Shown: positions 14,567 through 20,138 of the stretch, one piece after another | Layout: each line of letters opens with the position of its first letter | Numbering within the stretch: the stretch's first letter is position 1 | From: Candidatus Cloacimonadota bacterium | GTDB taxonomy: Bacteria > Cloacimonadota > Cloacimonadia > Cloacimonadales > TCS61 | NCBI GenBank assembly: GCA_029932755.1 | Contig: JAOZPK010000031.1 | Span: 1-20,138 of the forward strand | Length of the DNA stretch: 20,138 nt | Reading direction: 5' to 3' | Made by a program: the position numbers and the translations under genes | The notes under the pieces: generated by a model | Databases searched by the model: none | Told to the model about the DNA's origin: nothing | Seen by the model: the letters and a program-made list of their open reading frames with translations, nothing else

Positions 14567-14920
14567 TTATTTTCTTAATTTAACAATAAACGACGATAAC
14601 TTTTTTTTAACCTCGATCGTCTTTTGTTCTAATCTTTTATAATCAACTTTTCCTAGATAACCTAAATCGAAAGATAATAAAAGTTCACATTCTAATTCAG
14701 AAGTAGATCCCATGGATATAATTGCGAATCTACCCAATTCTTTTTCAGATTCTCTGCCACAACCTTCAGCAAGATTAAATTCAATTGAAGAAGATGCCCT
14801 GCGCATCTGGCTGGTAATTCCATAAATTTCTTCTTTCGGAAAATCTCTTGTCACTCTATATATATCAAGGGTCAATTTATGAGCTTTGTGCCAAATTTTT
14901 AGCTTTTTGAAATCTCTCAT
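14567..14920 (-). CDS. Four-helix-bundle protein (S23 / 23S rRNA intervening-sequence family)
   Basis: 117 residues. The family is recognised from 'KKLKIWHKAHKLTLDIYRVT', 'FPKEEIYGITSQMRRASSSI' and 'NLAEGCGRESEKEL', all near-universal in S23/IVS-type four-helix-bundle proteins. Founding members were encoded inside 23S rRNA intervening sequences, while most others, like this one, stand alone between ordinary genes. Their biochemical role is unknown, and a pentameric fold and nucleic-acid binding have been suggested. I chose the second of two adjacent ATGs (14920) because GGAG is 5 nt before it. It interrupts an otherwise coherent stress operon between fpg and fprA, and short-word repeat arrays border both ends, which suggests insertion as a unit. 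Confidence 0.88.
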   Translation of the reverse strand: MRDFKKLKIWHKAHKLTLDIYRVTRDFPKEEIYGITSQMRRASSSIEFNLAEGCGRESEKELGRFAIISMGSTSELECELLLSFDLGYLGKVDYKRLEQKTIEVKKKLSSFIVKLRK

Positions 14921-14964
14921 CATTTCTCCATTTTATAGCTTATTTTCAGCTTTGACAAACATTC

Positions 14965-15004
14965 TGCTGACAAACTGAGTAGCTGACAAGCTGAGAACCT
15001 GAAC
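14965..15004. repeat. 8-nt periodic repeat array, fpg side of the S23 gene
   Basis: Five consecutive 8-mers on the plus strand (the first is TGCTGACA, the fourth AGCTGAGA) each carry CTGA at positions 3-6. The array therefore has an exact 8-nt period over 40 nt while the other positions vary. The CTGA words are on the strand opposite to those of the array at 14507-14555, so the two arrays face each other as inverted flanks. Confidence 0.6.
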
Positions 15005-15009
15005 TGCTC

Positions 15010-15804
15010 TCATCTCTGACATTCCTCGCAAAAATATGTCGTACGTCCTGCCTGTTTTATTTTCTGGATCATTGCTCCACATTTACATATTTTCTTTCCA
15101 TAAACTTTCAGGAAATTTTGGAATTCCCCTGTTTTATCTTCAACATTTCTGTAATCTGAAATCGTTGTCCCATTGTGTTTTATTGCTTCCCGCAAAATTA
15201 TCTTTGTTTCACTTACAATTCTTTCCAATTTAGTTGATTTTATATTGTTTGCAGAAGTTGCGGGATGTACTTTTGCTCTGAAAAGAATTTCAGCTACATA
15301 GATATTTCCTAAACCCGCTATAACCGTTTGATCAAGAAGAGCATTTTTAATGGGTGCTTTTCTGTTTTTTAACTTATTTTTTAAATATATTATATTGAAT
15401 TCTTCTGATAATGGTTCTACTCCCAAATTTATTAATGCTGGCACTTCTTCGTTAAATTTCAATATCTGAATTTTACCAAATGTACGGACATCATCAAAGA
15501 TCAGTTTTGTTTTATCGCTAAAAACGATTTCCGCTCTAGCGTGATTTGATGTTTTTGTTAGATCGTTTTCGAAGATTAATTTTCCTGTCATCCTCAAATG
15601 AATTATAAGTTTATAATTACTGGAAGTCTGTAAAATGATGTATTTACCTTTTCTGGATATTGAAATAATATTATCCAAACTTGTAATTGGGAACTGCCGG
15701 TAAACTGTTCCTGGCCGGAGTTCAATTATCTTTGTGATCTCTTTACCAAGAACTTTACTGTTCAACCCATTAATTATAGTTTGCACTTCGGGAAGTTCAG
15801 GCAC
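15010..15804 (-). CDS. mutM: Formamidopyrimidine-DNA glycosylase
   Basis: 264 residues. It removes 8-oxoguanine and ring-opened purines and nicks the abasic site. The N-terminus PELPEVQTI gives the catalytic proline and glutamate right after the initiator. K54 ('SRKGKY') is the conserved lysine. The H2TH region contains 'NALLDQTVIAGLGNIYVAEILF'. The C-terminal zinc finger ends 'GRTTYFCEECQR', but its first cysteine pair is C-x-C ('ICKCG', C240 and C242) instead of the usual C-x2-C, a small oddity. The start is GTG, directly abutting the stop of the PerR-like gene (TAAGTG), so the two are translationally linked. That puts oxidised-DNA repair in the regulator's transcript. Confidence 0.95.
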   Translation of the reverse strand: MPELPEVQTIINGLNSKVLGKEITKIIELRPGTVYRQFPITSLDNIISISRKGKYIILQTSSNYKLIIHLRMTGKLIFENDLTKTSNHARAEIVFSDKTKLIFDDVRTFGKIQILKFNEEVPALINLGVEPLSEEFNIIYLKNKLKNRKAPIKNALLDQTVIAGLGNIYVAEILFRAKVHPATSANNIKSTKLERIVSETKIILREAIKHNGTTISDYRNVEDKTGEFQNFLKVYGKKICKCGAMIQKIKQAGRTTYFCEECQR

Positions 15805-16215
15805 TTATTTTTCTCCTTTCAAACACTCTTTACAAATACCTTTTAAGTTTATGTGTTGCTCCAGAATTTTATGCCCATCAATTAATTCATCATCATAGCG
15901 AAAATATGTTTTATCTAGATCATATATCTTATTGCATTTGATGCACTTAAAGTGAATATGCGGATTAGTATTATATTCGTAACGAACTTCATTTCCAAAT
16001 ATAGACAGAGCCATCAAAACACCTTTTTCTGTAAATGTCTTTAAAGTATTATAAACTGTTGTTTTAGAAAGCGTAGGCATTTCATCTGCCAATGCATGAT
16101 AAATCATATCAGCTGTTGGATGTGTTTTATAATTTTTTAGATATTCTAAGATCTTTATCCGCTGCATTGAAGGTGCAATATCATTCTTCTTCAGAATATC
16201 AATAATACTTCGCAT
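15805..16215 (-). CDS. perR: Fur-family regulator, PerR-like
   Basis: 136 residues. The winged helix comes first ('PSMQRIKILEYL', 'HPTADMIYHAL', 'LSKTTVYNTLKTF'), then the metal and dimer domain. The structural Zn site is C91/C94 and C128/C131. The regulatory site aligns as H32, E80, H86, H88 and D99. Asp at the last position, where Fur has Glu, is the feature tied to peroxide sensing in Bacillus PerR. The first Asp of that site is Glu here (E80), so sensitivity could differ. I chose the ATG at 16215 after AAGGAG-TAATA; a longer frame would add 12 residues across the operator. A 9-bp palindrome lies upstream. The genes that follow are all oxidative-stress functions, which supports the PerR reading. 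Confidence 0.88.
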   Translation of the reverse strand: MRSIIDILKKNDIAPSMQRIKILEYLKNYKTHPTADMIYHALADEMPTLSKTTVYNTLKTFTEKGVLMALSIFGNEVRYEYNTNPHIHFKCIKCNKIYDLDKTYFRYDDELIDGHKILEQHINLKGICKECLKGEK

Positions 16216-16225
16216 TATTACTCCT

Positions 16226-16251
16226 TTGTTACAATTACTCTTTTGTAACAA
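16226..16251 (-). promoter_or_regulatory. Putative operator upstream of the PerR-like gene
   Basis: TTGTTACAA (16226-16234) and TTGTAACAA (16243-16251) are perfect 9-bp inverted arms with an 8-nt spacer. The same bases also form a 13-nt direct repeat (16226-16238, 16243-16255; 12 of 13 identical). It lies between a TTGACA -35-like hexamer (16284-16279) and the ribosome binding site, fitting autoregulation. It does not match the Bacillus PerR box exactly, and I found no second copy before other genes here. Confidence 0.55.
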
Positions 16252-16255
16252 TTAC

Positions 16256-16568
16256 AGAAAAGTAATTAAAGTAAATAGTGTCAAGCAGGAAATATTTTGT
16301 TTTTCTTCATTCAAGTTAATATGTTTAAGGTTTTTCAGTTATGAATTTAATTAAAGCTTAAGTACACTTTAAAAAGACAAATTCAAAAAAACAAGAAATA
16401 GTTGGAATGCAAGGAGAATATCAGCATCGTTTTCAGCAAGCTGAAAGCCAATGCACTGTTGGTTAATATCTTTTTCCGTTTCATTAACTAACAAATTAAG
16501 TTAGCGATTAATAAGGAAATCGCATAATTTGGTTAATACTAATATAAAATTTTTATAAAATTTCGTAA
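16256..16568. other. Gene-free gap with inverted repeats
   Basis: About 313 nt between the EFR1-type gene and the PerR-like operator. It contains the TTGACA hexamer on the minus strand (16284-16279). A perfect 7-bp palindrome TTTCAGC/GCTGAAA lies at 16431-16446. A two-part stem spans 16492-16531 (CAAATTA with TAATTTG outside, GCGATT with AATCGC inside), and TTGGTTAATA occurs twice (16459-16468, 16529-16538). The two-part stem may end the upstream transcript. I see no coding sequence or tRNA. Confidence 0.4.
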
Positions 16569-17357
16569 TTAAAAAAGTTCACTCACTTTTATATCAGGAT
16601 GAGTATAACGATTTTTATCAGCAGTTTTTTTATTAAATTCAATTGCATGTTGTGGACACCAGTGAAAGCAGGCATGGCATTGTTCACAATGATGCTGCCA
16701 GACAGGATGTTTATTCTCATTTAGAATAATATTATTGACCGGGCAGATTTTCTCACATATTCCGCAGCCATTACATTTGTCAGTGAAGAAAAAGGTTTTA
16801 TCCGATTTGGCAATATACCAGGCAAACATAGGATAAACTAAGGAGGTTAACAATTTACCGGGGAATTTTACTTTGTACATTAAATTCTTTTGTCTATCCA
16901 ATACTTTTTGAGCAAAATTATCAATCAGTATATTTGCTTTTTCGATTACAAGAGCAGCCTCATTTTGGGAATGAGAATTACCCATAATTACATAATTACT
17001 TGGCATTTTAATATCACCAAATGCATCGACTTCAATGTTTTTCTTGATCATCTCTTTTTGAAACAAACCTAAACCATTTCCAATACTTCCAGCGTAATTT
17101 GCAACAACAAATACATAATTTGATTTTGCTATATTAATTTGTTTAACAAATTTTTTGAACATAACCGGCATTCCCCATGAATAGATGGGAAAAATAAAAC
17201 CCAGAACATCCGCTTCTATTTGCTTAATAAAGCCGAGCTTAGAATTAACGTGTATTAGATTACAATCACCAACTTTTTTCCCAATCCTTTTTGCGATAGC
17301 TAATGAATTACCCGATCCTGTAAAATAAAATATTATATTCACAAAATTCTCTTTCAT
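16569..17357 (-). CDS. EFR1-type flavodoxin-ferredoxin fusion
   Basis: 262 residues. The N-terminal half is a flavodoxin-like domain with the FMN phosphate loop 'FYFTGSGNSLAIA' (about 10-22) and 'FPIYSWGMP'. The C-terminal half has two 4Fe-4S ferredoxin clusters: C195, C198, C201, C205 ('CNGCGICEKICP') and C224, C227, C230, C234 ('CEQCHACFHWCP'). The EFR1 family is widespread in anaerobes, and its physiological partner is usually unknown. It is monocistronic here: a hairpin lies on each side and the next genes are unrelated. The start has almost no Shine-Dalgarno. A GTG five codons further in, giving the common 'NIIFYFTG' N-terminus, is a reasonable alternative. Confidence 0.88.
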   Translation of the reverse strand: MKENFVNIIFYFTGSGNSLAIAKRIGKKVGDCNLIHVNSKLGFIKQIEADVLGFIFPIYSWGMPVMFKKFVKQINIAKSNYVFVVANYAGSIGNGLGLFQKEMIKKNIEVDAFGDIKMPSNYVIMGNSHSQNEAALVIEKANILIDNFAQKVLDRQKNLMYKVKFPGKLLTSLVYPMFAWYIAKSDKTFFFTDKCNGCGICEKICPVNNIILNENKHPVWQHHCEQCHACFHWCPQHAIEFNKKTADKNRYTHPDIKVSELF

Positions 17358-17360
17358 CTT

Positions 17361-17381
17361 GATTAATATAAATTATTAATC
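17361..17381 (-). promoter_or_regulatory. Perfect inverted repeat next to the EFR1 start codon
   Basis: GATTAATA (17361-17368) and TATTAATC (17374-17381) form a perfect 8-bp inverted repeat with a 5-nt centre, ending 3 nt before the ATG. It could be a repressor operator or a hairpin that controls ribosome access, and it may explain the missing Shine-Dalgarno. Confidence 0.35.
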
Positions 17382-17395
17382 ATAATTTAAGTAAG

Positions 17396-17433
17396 AATAA
17401 CCTTCCGGATTTCAAAAAACCCGGGAGGTTATT
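17396..17433 (-). terminator. Stem-loop terminator after the C25 protease gene
   Basis: AATAACCTTCCGG (17396-17408) pairs with 17421-17433 over 13 bp with one wobble, around a 12-nt loop. It stands 27 nt after the protease stop. A smaller stem, CTCAAAA/TTTTGAG (17438-17444, 17451-17457), lies between. The T-run is weak, so the strand of action is assumed from gene direction. Confidence 0.6.
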
Positions 17434-17460
17434 AAATCTCAAAAATGGAGTTTTGAGTTA

Positions 17461-20138
17461 CTATTTCATTAGCAACATTTTTCTGGTCTTTTGAAAGTTT
17501 TCCGCTTCGATTTTATAGAAATAAATTCCTGAAGATACCGTTTTATCATTATTATTTTTTCCGTACCAAACAACAGAGTGTTGACCTGCTAACAATTTAT
17601 TATTGATTACCGTTTTTACTTTCTGTCCTTTCATATTGTAAATTTCCAGAGAAACCTGTGCATCTTCCTTCAGATCGAAACTGATCCTGGTTTCAGGATT
17701 GAAGGGATTAGGTGAATTCTGATAAAGAGCATTTGCAATTGGGATAAGAGGGTCATTAGATCCTGCTCCTTCCCAAATAACTGTTTCAACATTGGAAGCT
17801 TCACTTTCATTTCCCTGATCATACATAGCAGTTACATAGTATTCGTATTCTCCTGCTTCTACCAAATTATCCTCAAAGATTAAATCAGTAGTAGTCCCCA
17901 GAAGTTCAAACTCATCTCCATCCATATTTCTGTATATATTGAAGTTCTGGAATTCACGATTGGAATGATTATTTTGTTTTCTACCACCATTTTCCGTTGG
18001 TTGATTATGTTCCCAGGATAGATCGACTATATTATCATTAATAACAGTTTGCAGATTTTCCGGAGCTTGTAGATAGTACAATTCAAAGTAAATCGGAGTG
18101 AGTGTCCCTTCAAGCACTTCTACATCTTCGAACGTAATTGTTTCATAACCTGTTAATGTAGCTGTTATATCATAAATTCCTACAGGTAACTCCACATCAA
18201 ATAAACCGGTCTCATCCGGATTTATAACCATTGCACCAATAGAGATTTCAACTTCTTCATAGTTGGTCACAGGAAATAGTGAAACAGATCCTGCAATCAT
18301 TCCAGTAGCAATAGGTACAATGGATGGGAAAGTTATGAAATCTACCCAAGCACAGTCATCATCAATAAATGTGGTTCCATCAGAATTGTCTTTCACATAA
18401 ACCCAATCAAAAGTATGTGTACCTGTTTCAATAGGATAACTGGCAAAAGTCCAGGGTGAGGAACCATCAGATTCAGGTTGGAAACGGTCTGCTGTTTCTC
18501 CATCAATAATGAAAAATAATCCGTCATAGAAATACGTTTGGGAAGGACTGTACTCACAGGCGACTTTGTACCAAAAGCTAATCTCACCATCTAAGGTTAC
18601 ATCAAGAGTCAAACTCATAAAAGAAGCTTGATTGTGAGAAATTGGATATGATTTTGCACTAGCTGTACCACTATAGAACTCGTTTGTATCAATGCTCCAT
18701 ACCACATCGTCAATCGGATTTACAATTGTAAAGTCTTCAATTGGATTCACGTTGGGCCATGAAATTTCATAACCCTGGAATTCCCATGGGAATTGAACAA
18801 ATCCACCACTTTCAAAATCTTCTCGATGAATTCCTACTTGAGTTGGGAAATCTTCAGAATCTTCATATTCTCCTGCAACCACACTAAAGCTAAGTGTGAT
18901 TGAAGTTCCAAATGGTACCGTGGCATCAGCTGAGACAATATAGATCGCATCTTCGAAAGATTCAATCCCAATTGGACCAAGATTAATTGTTCCAGTTTCA
19001 ATTGTTATACCTGTTGATACACAAGCAAGAGATGCTATTGCATCAGGCGATTCGGCATGTCCATTGTTGTTTACCGGAATAGTGATAGCTACACTTTCAC
19101 CTGGATCTAAGATTCCATTATTATTACCACTACTGTCATCTATCAACATTTCTCCAATATCTATAACTGGTGCATTTAGATTCAATGAGAAGTAGCTTAT
19201 CCAAGTATCGCTGCCATCAGTAGCATTGAGTTCTATTATCACATTATGCTGATCAGGAATAAGTCCATCAACATCAATTTCAAATCCGTTTGTTACACTC
19301 ACAGTTGTCCCGGCATTCACAGTTCCATAATTTTCTATATTATCAGTTATTGTGATATATTCATCTTCTGTACTTAAAGTAACAATAACATTATTGGCAT
19401 TCACAGTTCCAATATTCTCAACTTCTATGCTAAGAAGAACTGTTTCGCTAAAATCGACTAAGCCATTTCCATTTCCGGCAGTATCATCAATCGTAATATC
19501 ATTAAATACAACATATGGTCCTGTTGGAGGAATTACGGGAACTTCTACAGCATAACGAAAATAATTCTGTTTTGTAACGGTAACCAGCATCGTACTACCT
19601 GGTATCTGGGATTCGATACCTATTGAAACAGGCGCTCCCGTTCCCACACCAGTTCCAATAATCTCATTATCAATGGTTAGCGAGATCAATGAACCAACAT
19701 CAGCCAGAACAGTAAAGGAATCTAATCCCCCTAAAAGTACAGGATCATGCAAAACAGTAAGGTCTTGAGGGACTTCCGAATAAACAACACTAAAAGCATC
19801 TCCGTGATGATGAAAAAGGTTGTATGTGACTTCCTTATTATTAGTATTATATGGCCAGGAAGATTGTTGTAGAAAGTATTTCCCTGCTGAATTTGCAAAA
19901 GCTGGAAGAACACCACGTGATTCTGGTGTAGTACCATAATCCGGCATAAAATCAGGCCACATATTATCATACATTCCCCAAACATAAGTATCATTTACAA
20001 AGGAATAAGAAACTTCCGAAGCAGCTATAATTCCCAAACAACCGGAATTTTCTCCATTATATGTATATCTATGAAATTTCTCTGCAAAACATTCTCCATT
20101 AATGTTATATTTTCCAGTTAAGCAATTAATTGAAAATA
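17461..20138 (-). CDS. Secreted C25 (gingipain-family) protease, C-terminal part
   Basis: About 892 codons are visible, and the 5' end is beyond the right edge. The frame is open to position 20138, so the TTG at 20037 is not the true start. The edge segment 'SINCLTGKYN' matches the catalytic-cysteine region of C25 peptidases, followed by 'CFAEKFHR' and 'SYSFVNDTYVWGMYDNMW'. The catalytic His lies outside the window. Next come two related Ig-like repeats, each opening with an acidic, possibly Ca-binding motif ('DDTAGNGNGLVDFSE', 'DDSSGNNNGILDPGE'), then a MAM-like jelly roll ('DFESGGFVQFPWEF'), a carboxypeptidase-regulatory-like domain, an FN3-like domain, and a sorting domain ('NSPNPFNPETRISF' to 'KTRKMLLMK'). 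It is probably exported and surface-bound or released through a type IX-like route. Confidence 0.85.
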   Translation of the reverse strand, partial: FSINCLTGKYNINGECFAEKFHRYTYNGENSGCLGIIAASEVSYSFVNDTYVWGMYDNMWPDFMPDYGTTPESRGVLPAFANSAGKYFLQQSSWPYNTNNKEVTYNLFHHHGDAFSVVYSEVPQDLTVLHDPVLLGGLDSFTVLADVGSLISLTIDNEIIGTGVGTGAPVSIGIESQIPGSTMLVTVTKQNYFRYAVEVPVIPPTGPYVVFNDITIDDTAGNGNGLVDFSETVLLSIEVENIGTVNANNVIVTLSTEDEYITITDNIENYGTVNAGTTVSVTNGFEIDVDGLIPDQHNVIIELNATDGSDTWISYFSLNLNAPVIDIGEMLIDDSSGNNNGILDPGESVAITIPVNNNGHAESPDAIASLACVSTGITIETGTINLGPIGIESFEDAIYIVSADATVPFGTSITLSFSVVAGEYEDSEDFPTQVGIHREDFESGGFVQFPWEFQGYEISWPNVNPIEDFTIVNPIDDVVWSIDTNEFYSGTASAKSYPISHNQASFMSLTLDVTLDGEISFWYKVACEYSPSQTYFYDGLFFIIDGETADRFQPESDGSSPWTFASYPIETGTHTFDWVYVKDNSDGTTFIDDDCAWVDFITFPSIVPIATGMIAGSVSLFPVTNYEEVEISIGAMVINPDETGLFDVELPVGIYDITATLTGYETITFEDVEVLEGTLTPIYFELYYLQAPENLQTVINDNIVDLSWEHNQPTENGGRKQNNHSNREFQNFNIYRNMDGDEFELLGTTTDLIFEDNLVEAGEYEYYVTAMYDQGNESEASNVETVIWEGAGSNDPLIPIANALYQNSPNPFNPETRISFDLKEDAQVSLEIYNMKGQKVKTVINNKLLAGQHSVVWYGKNNNDKTVSSGIYFYKIEAENFQKTRKMLLMK

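Noticed and set aside
14567..14920. Insertion of an rRNA intervening sequence
   Set aside because: The S23-type protein is present, but no 23S rRNA sequence flanks it; neighbours are mutM and fprA.
16378..16560. Possible small RNA or CRISPR-like repeats in the gap before the PerR-like gene
   Set aside because: Only one pair of 10-nt direct repeats and scattered short inverted repeats are present. There is no regular spacer pattern and no tRNA-like fold.

Overview
This is an AT-rich window in which every convincing gene lies on the minus strand. Gene content points to a mostly anaerobic, NADH- and ferredoxin-based bacterium that carries heavy oxygen defence. A secreted C25 (gingipain-family) protease ends in a 'NSPNPFNPETR'-type FlgD/Por C-terminal sorting domain. 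That domain, together with the low GC and the gene set, suggests the FCB group, with Cloacimonadota or a relative as best guess. The lineage is inferred from gene style only.

Layout in transcription order (high to low coordinates). 20138-17461: C-terminal part of the C25 protease, followed by a hairpin. 17357-16569: flavodoxin/ferredoxin fusion (EFR1 type). 16568-16256: gene-free gap with inverted repeats. 16215-11543: oxidative-stress block with a PerR-like Fur regulator behind a palindromic operator, formamidopyrimidine-DNA glycosylase, a four-helix-bundle (S23/IVS) gene flanked by short-word repeat arrays, a flavodiiron protein, ferritin, class I desulfoferrodoxin, rubrerythrin and rubredoxin. 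11473-9153: ZIP metal transporter, a ferritin-like protein and a dihydroorotate-dehydrogenase-like flavoprotein. 9063-7393: formate-tetrahydrofolate ligase. 7351-1370: a second ferritin-like protein running directly into nqrB-C-D-E-F-type genes, a conserved protein of unknown function, a thioredoxin-fold protein and a secreted ChaN-like protein. 1024-1: a TetR regulator and the start of an RND/MMPL exporter, with matching operator palindromes before both genes.

How they fit together: the PerR-like regulator probably senses peroxide. Desulfoferrodoxin (superoxide), rubrerythrin (peroxide) and the flavodiiron protein (O2 or NO) are reductive scavengers that take electrons through rubredoxin. 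Ferritin and the ZIP transporter handle metals, and the glycosylase repairs oxidised DNA. The Nqr/Rnf-type membrane complex is the most unusual item. It has the five subunits B-F, including the NADH/FAD/2Fe-2S subunit F, but no nqrA, rnfC or rnfB in the window.

The observations most worth following are the nqrA-less Nqr-like operon with its attached unknown gene, the 8-nt-periodic repeat arrays in opposite orientation around the four-helix-bundle gene, and the well-resolved TetR promoter/operator layout.
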